From NCBI RefSeq assembly GCF_022695515.1, contig NZ_JALDPT010000011.1, forward strand, positions 1 to 64,000: a DNA stretch of 64,000 nucleotides. Direction: 5' to 3'. The stretch is from Phenylobacterium aquaticum. Lineage in GTDB: Bacteria; Pseudomonadota; Alphaproteobacteria; Caulobacterales; Caulobacteraceae. The position numbers were made by a program, and so were the translations under genes. The notes under the pieces are model-generated. The model ran no database searches. It was not told where the DNA came from and was given only the letters and a program-made list of their open reading frames with translations. This document shows positions 25,517 through 34,447 of this stretch, piece after piece (the first letter of the stretch is position 1; each line of letters starts with the position of its first letter).

Positions 25517-25828
25517 TCAGGTCAGCCGGGCCTCCAGCTCATCCATGGTGGCGAGGAAGCTCGCCTCCAGATCGACCTCGTGCAGGCGGGCGAGCGTCAT
25601 CAGGCTCCAGAGACAGTCGGCGAGCTCGTGGGCCAGCTTGGCCTTGGCGTCGGGGATCGCCCTCACCTCTTCCGCCGCGAGCGCCAGCTTGGCCAGATCG
25701 CCGACATCGCCCACGAAGCCCAGCATGATCTCTTCCCGGGTCCAGGGGCGGCCATAGCGCTCGGTCTCGAGCCGGACATAGAGGTCGCGGACCTGGGCGG
25801 CCCGCGCCGAAAGGTCCGCGAACTGCAT
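25517..25828 (-). CDS. MazG-like nucleotide pyrophosphohydrolase
   Basis: A 103-residue all-alpha protein resembling the MazG/NTP-PPase superfamily. The acidic metal-binding residues appear as E-E-I-M-L-G-F-V-G-D-V-G-D at about 32-44 and H-E-L-A-D-C-L-W at about 68-75. Such enzymes hydrolyse nucleoside triphosphates to monophosphates and pyrophosphate, as house-cleaning. Its ATG overlaps the stop of the gamma carbonic anhydrase gene by one base, so the two form an operon. Confidence 0.82.
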   Translation of the reverse strand: MQFADLSARAAQVRDLYVRLETERYGRPWTREEIMLGFVGDVGDLAKLALAAEEVRAIPDAKAKLAHELADCLWSLMTLARLHEVDLEASFLATMDELEARLT

Positions 25829-26355
25829 CAGACCGCCCTCAGGCCCGCGCGATAGCGCTTCCAGTTCTCCACATAGTGATGGGCGCCCACGGCCATCATC
25901 CTGGCCTGGTCCTCGGAAAGCTCGCGCACCACCTTGCCCGGGGCGCCCATGACGAGGGAATTGTCGGGGATCTCCTTGCCCTCGGTGATCAGGCAGTTGG
26001 CGCCGATCAGGCAGTTCTTCCCGATCTTGGCCCCGTTCAGCACGATGGAGCCGATCCCGACCAGGCTGTTGTCGCCGATCGTGCAGCCATGCAGCATCAC
26101 CATGTGGCCGATGGTCACATTCGCCCCGATGGTAAGGGGAAATCCGGTGTCGGTGTGAAGTACAGATCCGTCCTGAACATTGGAATTTTCACCAACCGTG
26201 ATCGGATCATTGTCGCCGCGGAGAGTCGCGCCGAACCAAACGGATGCATTCTTCTTCAGAATCACATTGCCCAGCACGGCCGCGTTCGGGGCGATCCAGT
26301 ATTCATCCTCACCCGGAAGAATGGGACCCACATCGCCCAAGTTATAGACACCCAT
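25828..26355 (-). CDS. Gamma-class carbonic anhydrase family protein
   Basis: A 175-residue left-handed beta-helix protein built of hexapeptide repeats. The metal-binding histidines are visible in [20 protein letters not shown] and [14 protein letters not shown], and [14 protein letters not shown] is the usual C-terminal helix region. Family members (YrdA, CaiE, PaaY) range from carbonic anhydrase to thioesterase, so the exact activity is open. It is a trimer in the cytoplasm. The next gene, MazG-like, starts inside its stop codon. Confidence 0.93.
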   Translation of the reverse strand: MGVYNLGDVGPILPGEDEYWIAPNAAVLGNVILKKNASVWFGATLRGDNDPITVGENSNVQDGSVLHTDTGFPLTIGANVTIGHMVMLHGCTIGDNSLVGIGSIVLNGAKIGKNCLIGANCLITEGKEIPDNSLVMGAPGKVVRELSEDQARMMAVGAHHYVENWKRYRAGLRAV

Positions 26356-26404
26356 CCGAACTCCCCATTTCTTGCCGGAACCGGCTTGCTTAAACCGGCA
26401 TTAA

Positions 26405-26650
26405 CCTCGTTAGGATGATCTTAGTCGGGCGATTCGAGAGGGCCATCCCCTCCCGATCCGGCCGCGGCCGATTTTCGGCGCGCGGCGTCCCGCAGGACGG
26501 AGACGAGGGTGTCGCGTACTTTGCTTCGGCGGGGTCCCCCGCCAGGTTTGCGATCTGCAGGCGAGCCGCCAGGCGCTGCGCGACGCCGCTCCGATTCATC
26601 CAACTCTGTCGACCTCGAAGGGCGATCCATTGCGGATACGCCCTTTTTTC
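26405..26650 (+). ncRNA. Candidate structured RNA or leader in front of phoH
   Basis: About 250 bases without a believable protein, ending in a strong intrinsic terminator placed before phoH. Two more exact hairpins lie inside: CGTCC-CGCA-GGACG at 26486-26499 and GGCGGG-GTCC-CCCGCC at 26528-26543. A transcript starting near 26405 would end at about 26649. It could be a small RNA or an attenuated phoH leader. It matches no riboswitch, 6S, SRP or tmRNA consensus I know. No promoter could be assigned. Confidence 0.4.
26620..26649 (+). terminator. Intrinsic terminator upstream of phoH
   Basis: GGGCG (26620-26624) and ATCC (26625-26628) pair with GGAT (26634-26637) and CGCCC (26639-26643), with one bulged A and a 5-base loop, followed by six T (26644-26649). 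It ends only 21 bases before the phoH ATG, so it either ends an upstream RNA or attenuates phoH. Confidence 0.75.
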
Positions 26651-26670
26651 ATGCCCATGTGGAGGCCCCG

Positions 26671-27447
26671 ATGACCAAGCGAGCCATGAAGCGGCAACTG
26701 CGCGAAGGCGCGTTCGACGCGAGCCAGTTCGAGGATGACGGAAAAATCCGGCGTCTGCCGGTCGACCGGGCCTGGTCGCCGATGTCGCACGGCGCGGCCA
26801 ATTTCAACGACGACCGCGAGCAGGGCTATCTGAAGACCATCAAGGCCAAGTCCCCCGGCCAGGAAGCCCTGATGGCGGCGATCGACCAGAAGAATCTGGT
26901 CATGGCGCTGGGCCCGGCCGGGACCGGCAAGACCTATCTGGCCATCGCCAAGGCCGTGGAGGCCCTGGAATCGGGCCGGGTCGGGCGTATCGTCCTGTCG
27001 CGACCGGCGGTCGAGGCCGGCGAATCCATCGGCTTCCTGCCCGGCGAGATGGAGGACAAGCTCGCCCCCTATCTGCGCCCGCTCTATGACGCGCTGTCCG
27101 ACCGGCTGTCGATGAAGCGGGTCCGCGCCCTGATGGCCGAGGGCGCCATCGAGATCGCCCCGGTCGGCTTCATGCGCGGCCGCACGCTCAACAACGCCTT
27201 CGTGGTGATCGACGAGGCGCAGAACTGCACCTATGTCCAACTCAAGATGCTGCTGACCCGGCTGGGCTGGCACTCGACCATGGTGGTGACCGGCGACCCC
27301 AACCAGTCCGACCTCTTGCCCGAACTGTCGGGCCTGGGGCCAGTGGCCGAGAAGCTGGAGGCGGTGGGCAATATCGCCGTGGTCCGGCTGGCCGACCGCG
27401 ACATCGTCCGCCATCCGCTGGTCGCGGAGATGCTGGGCGTGCTCTGA
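26671..27447 (+). CDS. PhoH family ATPase
   Basis: A 258-residue cytoplasmic P-loop ATPase. Walker A GPAGTGKT is at residues 81-88, Walker B FVVIDEAQN is near 185, and MVVTGDPNQSDL follows, as in PhoH proteins. The start at ATG 26671 follows GGAGG. PhoH proteins are linked to phosphate starvation and to RNA metabolism, but the exact role is unsettled. This short form lacks the PIN domain of PhoH2. A strong terminator just before the start suggests separate or attenuated expression. Confidence 0.92.
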   Translation: MTKRAMKRQLREGAFDASQFEDDGKIRRLPVDRAWSPMSHGAANFNDDREQGYLKTIKAKSPGQEALMAAIDQKNLVMALGPAGTGKTYLAIAKAVEALESGRVGRIVLSRPAVEAGESIGFLPGEMEDKLAPYLRPLYDALSDRLSMKRVRALMAEGAIEIAPVGFMRGRTLNNAFVVIDEAQNCTYVQLKMLLTRLGWHSTMVVTGDPNQSDLLPELSGLGPVAEKLEAVGNIAVVRLADRDIVRHPLVAEMLGVL

Positions 27448-27498
27448 CTTAGAGGCGAGCCCCCTGCCCTGCCTGGGCGGGTCAGGGGGTGAACCCGA

Positions 27499-29046
27499 TC
27501 AGTCGTGGGCGGCGGCCGCGGCCATGGGCGGGGCGCCGCTCTGCAGCGGCGGCAAGGGCGGCGGGGTCTTCAGGAACAGGATCAAGGGCGCCAGGATCAG
27601 GGTGCCGAGCGCCAGCCAGGCGAAGACCGTGTCATAGGCGGCCATGCTGCCCTGGCGCGTCACCTCGCCGTTCAGGGCGGCGAGCCCCGCATAGGTGTCG
27701 AGGTTCATGCCCGGCGGTAGCGCGGCGCGGACGACGGGATCGGCCGCGGAGATGCGCTCGGCGATATGGGCGTGGCCCACGGCGGCGCGGTTGATCAGGG
27801 CGGCCTGGACCAGAGAGATGCCGGCGCTGGAGCCCATGCTGCGCATCATGGTCGCCACGATGGTGCCCTCCACCCGGTGGGTGGGGGCGAGCGTCGCATA
27901 GGCAAGCGTGTTCAAGGGCGCGAACAGGAGCCCCGTGCCGACCCCCTGCAGGAAGCCGGACTGCATCACCGGCAGGGCGGTCATGGACAGATCAAAGGTC
28001 GACATCTGACCAAGCGCGAGCGCGCTCAAGATGATGCCGACGATCAGCACCGGCTTGGGCCCGAACCGGCGGATCAGGAAGGGCACAGCCAGGAAGGCGA
28101 TCAGCGAGCCGACGCCCCGCGTCATGCTGGCGGTCCCGGCCTGCAGCGCCGAATAGCCCAGCAGGTTCTGCATGAAGGACGGAATGAGCGCGCTGGTCGA
28201 AAACAGCAGTACGCCGACGCCCAGGCTGAAGATGGTGGTCGAGACGAAGTTGCCGTCCTTGGCCAGGTCGCGGTGGAAGAACGGGTGCTCCGCCGTGATG
28301 GTCTGCATCAGGAAGACCCACAGGCCCGACAGGGCCAGGCCCGCCTCGATCCAGATCTCCGGAGAATCGAACCAGTCGTGACCGGGTCCTCGGTCGATGG
28401 TCAGCTGGAAGGCGGCGATGAACAGCACCAGCCCGCCGAAGCCTATGAAATCGAAGGGTCTTTGCCGCCCCCCCTCATCATGATCCATGAACAGCTGGAT
28501 GCCGGCGAAGGCCAGGATGCCGATCGGCAGATTGATGAAGAACACCCACCGCCAGGACAGGCTCTCGGTCAGCCAGCCGCCGAGGGTGGGGCCGGCGATG
28601 GGACCGAGGATCACGGCTGCGCTCCACAGGCTCATGACCCGGGGCACCATCTGGGGCGGATAGAGATCCAGCATCACCGTCTGGGACAGCGGCATCAGGG
28701 AGGCGCCGGCGATGCCCTGCAGCAGGCGGAAGATCACGATCTCCGGCAGGCTGGTGGCCATGCCGCACAGCACGGAGGTCAGGGTGAAGCCGCCGATCGA
28801 GAGCAGGAACATCTGCTTGCGGCCGATCTTCTGCGACAGCCAGCCCGAGAGCGGCGTCATGATCGCGGCGGCGATGATGTAGGAGGTCAGGACCCAGGTG
28901 ATCTGGTCCTGGGCGGCCGAGACGCTGCCCTGAATGTGGGGCAAGGCGACATTGGCGATGGTGGAGTCCAGCGTATTCATCAGGGTGGCCAGCATCAGGG
29001 CCCCCGTGATGGGTATGCGGTTCGCGATGTCCTGCTTCGAGGCCAT
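27499..29046 (-). CDS. DHA2 family MFS drug exporter (EmrB/QacA type)
   Basis: A 515-residue inner-membrane transporter with 14 predicted helices. The DHA2 signatures are NTLDSTIANVALP at the N-terminus, GWLSQKIGRKQMF in the first loop, and RLLQGIAGASLMPLSQTVMLD in helices 4-5. It should export hydrophobic or cationic toxicants by proton antiport. No HlyD-type periplasmic adaptor (EmrA-like) or regulator is adjacent, which is less usual for EmrB relatives. The ATG at 29046 was chosen; a GTG at 29064 is possible. Confidence 0.93.
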   Translation of the reverse strand: MASKQDIANRIPITGALMLATLMNTLDSTIANVALPHIQGSVSAAQDQITWVLTSYIIAAAIMTPLSGWLSQKIGRKQMFLLSIGGFTLTSVLCGMATSLPEIVIFRLLQGIAGASLMPLSQTVMLDLYPPQMVPRVMSLWSAAVILGPIAGPTLGGWLTESLSWRWVFFINLPIGILAFAGIQLFMDHDEGGRQRPFDFIGFGGLVLFIAAFQLTIDRGPGHDWFDSPEIWIEAGLALSGLWVFLMQTITAEHPFFHRDLAKDGNFVSTTIFSLGVGVLLFSTSALIPSFMQNLLGYSALQAGTASMTRGVGSLIAFLAVPFLIRRFGPKPVLIVGIILSALALGQMSTFDLSMTALPVMQSGFLQGVGTGLLFAPLNTLAYATLAPTHRVEGTIVATMMRSMGSSAGISLVQAALINRAAVGHAHIAERISAADPVVRAALPPGMNLDTYAGLAALNGEVTRQGSMAAYDTVFAWLALGTLILAPLILFLKTPPPLPPLQSGAPPMAAAAAHD

Positions 29047-29180
29047 GTCTGCGCCGCCCCCCACGGCCTGTTACAGACCGTCTAGCCTCCAAACCCCGCC
29101 TTCGCCAAGCCAGGGATGTGTCTGGAGGGAATTACCGCCGCCGGCGCCGCCCCTGAAGGGAGGCCCCGGCGGTCGCGGGA

Positions 29181-29393
29181 TCAGGGCAGATCTTCGCTGA
29201 GAATGGCCATTTCGAACATGAAGGAGCCGTCCTCGTCCTCGTCCTCGAAGACCACGCCGATGAATTCCTCGCCGACATAGACCTCGGCGGAATCCTTCTG
29301 CTTGGGGCGAGGCACCAGGGTGATCCGCGCATTGGCGAAGGTCCCGCGCAGGTGACCCTCGATCTTGCGGATGGTTCTCTCGTCCACGTGCAC
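29181..29393 (-). CDS. DUF3126 family protein
   Basis: A 70-residue protein matching the alphaproteobacterial DUF3126 family: DERTIRKIEGHLRGTF at the start, AEVYVGEEFIGVVFEDEDE in the middle and SFMFEMAILSEDL at the end. The function is unknown. It starts with GTG 29393 behind GAGGAG. It lies just downstream of cysE, an arrangement I recall as common in Caulobacterales. Confidence 0.88.
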   Translation of the reverse strand: MHVDERTIRKIEGHLRGTFANARITLVPRPKQKDSAEVYVGEEFIGVVFEDEDEDGSFMFEMAILSEDLP

Positions 29394-29482
29394 GCTCCTC
29401 GGCGATTCAACAGGGCCGGACCCTACATCGCTTCCGGTGCGAACAAAACCTTGCAGCCCCTAAAGCTGGGGACGGCCGGGCC

Positions 29483-30331
29483 TCAGATCACGTAGTCGTA
29501 GACCGCGTCGATCAGGCTGTGGTCCATGCTGCGCGCCGGCTCTTCGCAGGTCGGGCAGTTCATCAGCCGGGCCGGCACGCCCGCCGCGGTGCAACCCGCC
29601 GGGACCGGCTTCAGCACCACCGAGCTCGCGGCGATCTTGGCGTAGTCGCCGATGTGGATGTTGCCCAGCACGGTCGCGCCCGCGCTCAGAAGCACGCCCT
29701 TGCCGATCTTCGGGTGGCGGTCCCCGCGCTCGGCGCCCGTGCCGCCCAGGGTCACGCCCTGCAGCAGGGAGCAGTCGTCGCCGATCACCGCGGTCTCGCC
29801 GATGACGATGCCGGTGCCGTGGTCGATGAACACGCCCTTGCCGATCTTGGTGGCGGGGTGGATGTCGACCTGGAAGACCTCTGACACCCGGCTCTGCAGA
29901 TAGAAGGCCATGGTCTCGCGGCCCTCGTGCCACAGCCAGTGGGCGACACGTTGGGTCTGGAGGGCCAGGAAGCCCTTGAAGAACAGGAAGGGCTGGACAT
30001 AGCCCTTGCAGGCGGGGTCGCGCTCGAACACCGCGCGCAAGTCGGCCTCGGCGATCTCCACCAGGTTCGGATCGGCGCGATAGGCCTGGTCGGCGATCTC
30101 GCGCAGGCTCATGGCCCGCAGCTCCTGATCGCCCAGCTTGCGGGCCAGCTGATAGGAGAGCGCCGCGCCCAGGTTCTCGTGCGCCAGGATGACGGCGTTC
30201 AGCAGCGAGCCGAGGCCCGGCTCGGTCTTGGCGGCGCGCTCGGCCTCGTTGCGCAGGGCCGCCCACACCGGCGGCGGCGCAGCGGGGTCGATGACTTCCA
30301 GGCGCTGGCTCACAAGCTCCTCCCGTCCCAT
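29483..30331 (-). CDS. cysE: Serine O-acetyltransferase CysE
   Basis: A 282-residue acetyltransferase that makes O-acetylserine from serine and acetyl-CoA, the first step of cysteine synthesis. The N-terminal helical domain is followed by a left-handed beta-helix. Active-site residues are in SEVFQVDIHPATKIGKG and FIDHGTGIVIGETA (catalytic His with Asp in DIHP). The extra N-terminal helices and the C-terminal tail ending DAVYDYVI suggest standard cysteine feedback control, by analogy. ATG 30331 follows GGGGAG. Confidence 0.95.
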   Translation of the reverse strand: MGREELVSQRLEVIDPAAPPPVWAALRNEAERAAKTEPGLGSLLNAVILAHENLGAALSYQLARKLGDQELRAMSLREIADQAYRADPNLVEIAEADLRAVFERDPACKGYVQPFLFFKGFLALQTQRVAHWLWHEGRETMAFYLQSRVSEVFQVDIHPATKIGKGVFIDHGTGIVIGETAVIGDDCSLLQGVTLGGTGAERGDRHPKIGKGVLLSAGATVLGNIHIGDYAKIAASSVVLKPVPAGCTAAGVPARLMNCPTCEEPARSMDHSLIDAVYDYVI

Positions 30332-30342
30332 GACGTCTCCCC

Positions 30343-30957
30343 TTATCCTAGCATGGCCTCAGCCAATCCGCGCGGCAAAGACCCTTCCCTGGCCATATGG
30401 TAGCCCCGAAGCAGCATCGCCACTGTCAGGGCGTCGAGAATCCATCCCGCCATGGCGGCGTCCAGAGCCTCGCGGAAGGGCACGCGCGCGATGGCGATGT
30501 CCTCGGTGCCGTCGCCTTCCGGCGTCAGGTCCGCCTGGCTAAGGCCTGTGGCGAGGTAGCAGACCGCCAGTTCGTTGGTGACGGAATTGGACAGCTGCAG
30601 GCGCATGACCTCGCGCCAGTCGGCGGCGACCAGGCCGGTCTCCTCGCGCAGCTCCCGCTGGGCTGCGACCAGCAGATCCTCCTCCAGCGGGCCGCCGCCC
30701 TCCGGAATCTCCCAGCTGTAGTCGGCGAAGGCGAAGCGATTCTGGCCGACCAGGGTCACGGTCCCGTCCTCATGAATGGGCAGGATCGCCATCGCATGGT
30801 TCTTGAACCCGACCAGCCCATAGAGCGCCGGTCGGCCGGTGGGCGCCGTCGCGTCGAACTCGGTGACCGAGATCCAGGGATTGTCATAGACCGTGCGCCC
30901 GGGCCCGCGGACCCAGGGCGCGCCGTGCGGCCTCAACCAGTCAGGTTTCGTCCCCAT
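30343..30957 (-). CDS. Nudix hydrolase
   Basis: A 204-residue Nudix protein. The Nudix box G-x5-E-x7-R-E-L-x-E-E-x-G-L is exact, running from GGGPLEED to REETGL (about residues 85-107). The rest resembles ADP-ribose or sugar-nucleotide pyrophosphatases (YffH/NudF-like). It ends 11 bases upstream of cysE on the same strand, so the Nudix gene is probably first in a Nudix-cysE-DUF3126 transcript. ATG 30957 is favoured, with the homology starting just after. Confidence 0.92.
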   Translation of the reverse strand: MGTKPDWLRPHGAPWVRGPGRTVYDNPWISVTEFDATAPTGRPALYGLVGFKNHAMAILPIHEDGTVTLVGQNRFAFADYSWEIPEGGGPLEEDLLVAAQRELREETGLVAADWREVMRLQLSNSVTNELAVCYLATGLSQADLTPEGDGTEDIAIARVPFREALDAAMAGWILDALTVAMLLRGYHMAREGSLPRGLAEAMLG

Positions 30958-31038
30958 ATCCCGTCCCCGCCTTGCGAAAGCGCCGGGCGAACCCCTACAC
31001 AAGCCGCCTGACGGCTTTGCTAACGAGGCGCCCGCCCC

Positions 31039-31650
31039 ATGTCCCCTTCCCTACCCGCATCGCCCGCCTTCGGCGCGCCTGTCGAGCAGACGCCGCACCC
31101 CGACGTCCTGGCCTTTCTGGCGACCCGCAGGTCGGCCTCCGCCCTGGCGCTCGCCGAGCCCGCGCCGAACGCAGACGAGCTCGCCGACCTGATCCGGCTG
31201 GCGGCCCGGGTCCCTGACCATGGCAAGCTTGCGCCCTGGCGGTTCATCATCCTGGAGGGCGAGGACAAGGCGGCGTTCGCAGCCCGGCTCGAGGCCCTGG
31301 CCCAGGCGCGCGGCGACGGGCGCGCGGCGGCCAAGCTCGGCAAGCTCAAGGCTCCGCCCCTGGGCGTGGCCGTGGTCTCCAGCCCGGTCGGCGGGGACAT
31401 TCCGGAGTGGGAGCAATTGCTGTCGGCCGGCGCGGTCTGCACCACCCTGCTCTATGCGGCCCAGGCGGCGGGCTTTGGCGCCAACTGGATCACCGATTGG
31501 TACGCCTATGACGCCGAGGCGACCGCGATCCTGGGTCTGACGCCTGGGGAACGGGTCGCAGGCTACGTGTTCCTGGGGACCGTGAAGGACGCCCCTCTTG
31601 AGCGGGAACGTCCGGATCCGGCGGCCCTGACCCAACGCTGGCGGCCGTGA
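31039..31650 (+). CDS. Nitroreductase family protein
   Basis: A 203-residue FMN-binding protein of the nitroreductase family (YdjA-like subgroup). The opening, HPDVLAFLATRRSAS, contains the family RRS motif that contacts the phosphate; RVPDHGKLAPWRFIIL and ANWITDWYAYDAEATAILGL follow. It should be a homodimeric NAD(P)H-dependent flavoenzyme; the substrate is not predictable. It is divergent from the Nudix gene. A hairpin-forming inverted repeat follows at 31670-31697. Confidence 0.92.
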   Translation: MSPSLPASPAFGAPVEQTPHPDVLAFLATRRSASALALAEPAPNADELADLIRLAARVPDHGKLAPWRFIILEGEDKAAFAARLEALAQARGDGRAAAKLGKLKAPPLGVAVVSSPVGGDIPEWEQLLSAGAVCTTLLYAAQAAGFGANWITDWYAYDAEATAILGLTPGERVAGYVFLGTVKDAPLERERPDPAALTQRWRP

Positions 31651-31669
31651 CCGGGGCCGGAAACACAAC

Positions 31670-31697
31670 GGCCGGACAGCGTTTCCGCCATCCGGCC
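31670..31697. terminator. Inverted repeat after the nitroreductase gene
   Basis: GGCCGGA at 31670-31676 pairs with TCCGGCC at 31691-31697 (7 bp, 14-base loop). It lies about 20 bases after the stop at 31650 and can act as a hairpin terminator, though no T-tract follows. The rest of the 31651-31916 gap shows no other feature. Confidence 0.4.
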
Positions 31698-31916
31698 TGA
31701 AGTGTGACACGCCCGAGGAGAGATGGGCGTTACCTTCATACCGCATTTCGATGAAGACGGCTAGTCAAGACAGCTCAAGCCGTCCTTTGGCGGCCGCCCC
31801 TTCGGAAATGCGGGTATGGTCCGCCACTGACCGACGGGCGCGGTGCGACTTGTGAATAAAGCTCAGCCCGCATCTGCACCTGAGCGCCCGCAGTCGAATG
31901 GCGGATTTATACTTGG

Positions 31917-32372
31917 TCAGCCGCGTCCGCGATAAGGTGCGACACCCTGATCGGGGACCCACAAACCTTCCGGCGCGGCCCCGGTTTGCCAGAAGACGTC
32001 GATGGGAATGCCGCCCCGCGGGAACCAATAGCCCCCGATCCTCAGCCAACGGGGCTGGGCCACCTCGACCATGCGGCGGCCGATGGCCACGGTGCAGTCC
32101 TCGTGGAAGGCCCCGTGATTGCGGAAGGCGCCCAGATAGAGCTTGAGCGACTTCGACTCGATCAGCCACTCGCCGGGGGCGTAGTCGATAACCAGGTGCG
32201 CGAAATCGGGCTGGCCGGTGACGGGGCACAGGGAGGTGAACTCCGGCGCCGTGAACCGCGCGAGATAGAGCGTGTCCTTCTGCGGATTGGGCACGCGCTC
32301 GAGAACCGCTTCCTCGGGGCTCGCGAAGCCGCGGACCTCGCGGCCGAGTTGGGTGAGATGGGTTTCGTCCAT
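31917..32372 (-). CDS. queF: 7-cyano-7-deazaguanine reductase QueF
   Basis: A 151-residue type I QueF that reduces preQ0 to preQ1 with NADPH in queuosine biosynthesis. The thioimide cysteine is C49 in [13 protein letters not shown], followed by the general acid D56. The QueF signature ESKSLKLYL lies at about 72-80, and HED after [10 protein letters not shown] completes the site. This is the only queuosine gene in the window. It is divergent from an SDR gene. Confidence 0.95.
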   Translation of the reverse strand: MDETHLTQLGREVRGFASPEEAVLERVPNPQKDTLYLARFTAPEFTSLCPVTGQPDFAHLVIDYAPGEWLIESKSLKLYLGAFRNHGAFHEDCTVAIGRRMVEVAQPRWLRIGGYWFPRGGIPIDVFWQTGAAPEGLWVPDQGVAPYRGRG

Positions 32373-32493
32373 GGCGCGCTTTACCGCCAGGGGCGGCGCC
32401 GGGCAACCGCGGGGCGCGCGCCGGGGCCTTCCGAAGGCGGCGATATGGGGCTAGGTCGAAGGCGACAATGGATGTCTCAGGGAGGGACCGGTG

Positions 32494-33297
32494 ATGCGCG
32501 GCGGAGATTTCGAGGGTTTCGTGGTGCTGGTGACCGGCGCCTCGACGGGACTGGGGCGCGCCATCGCCGTGGAGGTCGCCGACCGCGGGGCTGAGGCCGT
32601 CATCATCAACTATGCCCGCAGCGCCGAAGAGGCCCAGGAGACCGCGCGCCTCGTCGAGGCCAAGGGCGCCGCCGCGGTGCTGGTTCAGGGCGACGTGGCG
32701 AACGACGCCGACTGCCGGAAGATCGCGGCGGCCGCGGAGCCGTTCGGCCGCATCGACGCCCTCTTCAACAATGCGGGCGTCACCAAGTTCGCCCCCAATC
32801 ACGGAGACCTCGACGCCGTCTCGGCGGAGGACTTCCAGAACCTGTACGCCGTCAATGTGATCGGCGCCTTCCAGATGATCCGGGCCGCCCGCGCCCTGCT
32901 CGAGGCGGGGCCTCGTCCGGGGGCGGTGGTCAACACCTCCTCGATCGCCGGCGTGATGGGGATCGGCTCCTCGGTGCCCTACGCCGCCTCCAAGGGCGCG
33001 CTCACCACCATGACCCTGTCGCTCGCCCGCGGCCTCGCCCCCAAGATCCGGGTCAACGCCGTCTGTCCGGGCTTCATCGACACGCCCTGGTTCGGCAAGG
33101 GCATGCCCCAGGAGCGCGTGGACCGGATGCGCGAGGCGACCGCGGCCTCGACCCCGCTGAAGGCCGCCTCGACCGCCGAGGACGTCGCGGCGTCGGCCGT
33201 GTTCCTGGCTTCGCCCACCTCGCGGCACATCACCGGCGAGACGCTGCTTGTGGATGCCGGGACACACCTGGGCTACGCCCCGCTCGGCATGCGTTAG
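32494..33297 (+). CDS. Short-chain dehydrogenase/reductase (3-oxoacyl-ACP reductase-like)
   Basis: A classical SDR of about 267 residues. It shows VLVTGASTGLGRAIAVEV (cofactor loop), NNAG in LFNNAGVTKF, Ser in NTSSIAGVMG and Tyr-x3-Lys in YAASKGA. It most resembles FabG-type reductases acting on 3-oxoacyl or keto substrates. The start is ATG 32494 behind GGAGGG, with an overlapping GTG three bases upstream as alternative. It is monocistronic. Confidence 0.93.
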   Translation: MRGGDFEGFVVLVTGASTGLGRAIAVEVADRGAEAVIINYARSAEEAQETARLVEAKGAAAVLVQGDVANDADCRKIAAAAEPFGRIDALFNNAGVTKFAPNHGDLDAVSAEDFQNLYAVNVIGAFQMIRAARALLEAGPRPGAVVNTSSIAGVMGIGSSVPYAASKGALTTMTLSLARGLAPKIRVNAVCPGFIDTPWFGKGMPQERVDRMREATAASTPLKAASTAEDVAASAVFLASPTSRHITGETLLVDAGTHLGYAPLGMR

Positions 33298-33531
33298 GTT
33301 TTAACGCGCCATTTATCCTCCGCGACACATTTGCGAATGGCGCACGGCGACCATTCTGCAGATGCTGCGCGCCCATTAATCAGGCGCCTTAACCATGCAG
33401 CGCCTGTTTTTTGGCCAGCCGAGGGCTGTTGGGACCCATGCGCCGCCCGCGCATTGCTCGACTCCGTCTCGATTGGCGATGGTTTCAGCCGACTGGGCTA
33501 AGCTTGGTCGGAGACAAGGGGATAAAACGAA

Positions 33532-34221
33532 ATGAAAACTCTCAAGATCGCACTGCTCGCCGCCGCGGCTACCGTGGCCATGGGCGGCGCCGCTCTGGCT
33601 GACGACAGCCCGACCGTCGCCTTCAACATTGGCGCGGCCTCGGACTACGTGTTCCGCGGCATCAGCCAAACCGACGAGGGCGGCCAAGTGTTTGGCGGCG
33701 CCGACCTGACCGCCGGCAAGCTCTATGCGGGCACCTGGCTGTCGAACGTCGACTTCAACAACGGCACCACCATGGAGTACGACCTGTACGCCGGCTACAA
33801 GCCGACCGTCGGGCCGGTCGCCCTGGACCTGGGCGTCATCTATTACGGCTACGCCAACAAGCCCTCGGGCTCGGGCGACGAAGCCTATACCGAGATCAAG
33901 GTCGCCGGCTCGGTGCCGGTCGGCAAGGGCACGATCGGCGCGGCGGTGTATTATTCGCCGGAATTCCCGTTCAAGTCCGGCGCGGCCACCTATGTCGAAC
34001 TGAACGGCTCCGTGCCGGTTGACGACAAGTGGTCCCTGAGCGGCGCGGTCGGCCACCAGGACGTTGATTACAATGGCGACTACAACACCTGGAACCTGGG
34101 CGTCAGCTACGCCCTGACCAGCCATGTCGGCCTGGACCTGCGCTACTGGGACACCGACGAGCACAGCTTCGGCAAGATCTATGACGGCCGCGTCGCCGCC
34201 AGCATCAAGGCCACCTTCTAA
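33532..34221 (+). CDS. TorF family putative porin
   Basis: A 229-residue outer-membrane protein. A signal peptide ends at AALADD. The mature sequence has alternating beta strands with the family motif NIGAASDYVFRGISQTD and the C-terminal aromatic end IKATF, the outer-membrane insertion signal. It belongs to the TorF / Gcw_chp family, about 220-260 residues long. Function is probably a small channel. A perfect hairpin terminator follows. ATG 33532 was chosen at the start of the signal peptide. Confidence 0.9.
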   Translation: MKTLKIALLAAAATVAMGGAALADDSPTVAFNIGAASDYVFRGISQTDEGGQVFGGADLTAGKLYAGTWLSNVDFNNGTTMEYDLYAGYKPTVGPVALDLGVIYYGYANKPSGSGDEAYTEIKVAGSVPVGKGTIGAAVYYSPEFPFKSGAATYVELNGSVPVDDKWSLSGAVGHQDVDYNGDYNTWNLGVSYALTSHVGLDLRYWDTDEHSFGKIYDGRVAASIKATF

Positions 34222-34250
34222 GATCTTTTAAGTACTCGCTTTTTAGGAGA

Positions 34251-34286
34251 GCCGCCTTCCAGATCGGAAGGCGGCTTTTCTGTTTT
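34251..34286 (+). terminator. Intrinsic terminator after the TorF gene
   Basis: GCCGCCTTCC (34251-34260) pairs perfectly with GGAAGGCGGC (34266-34275) around a 5-base loop, followed by TTTTCTGTTTT. It lies 30 bases after the stop at 34221. It is one of the clearest intrinsic terminators in the window. Confidence 0.92.
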
Positions 34287-34447
34287 CACGACCGCGTGAC
34301 TGGACTAGGGTCGCCCGTCATCGGGCTTTTGGCGTGCAGCGCCGGAGCGAACGGACCTCGGCGTGTAACCCAGGGTTCGGAGTTTCATTGGGCGGTCTCG
34401 GTGTGGGTCTATGACCGCCGCCGGGTGTCCTGCGGGGAGCGCGTTTC

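Noticed and set aside
26415..26738. Small open frames in the phoH leader
   Set aside because: Arg/Ser-rich, frames disagree with the hairpins and terminator, and no family; the region looks like RNA or control DNA.
27766..29085. 439-residue plus-strand open frame opposite the MFS exporter
   Set aside because: Low-complexity Arg/His/Gln/Gly composition and no family; the minus strand encodes a clear transporter.
33389..33396. TTAACCAT, a CtrA half-site match upstream of the TorF gene
   Set aside because: Single half site, 136 bases before the start codon, with no second element; too weak to call.
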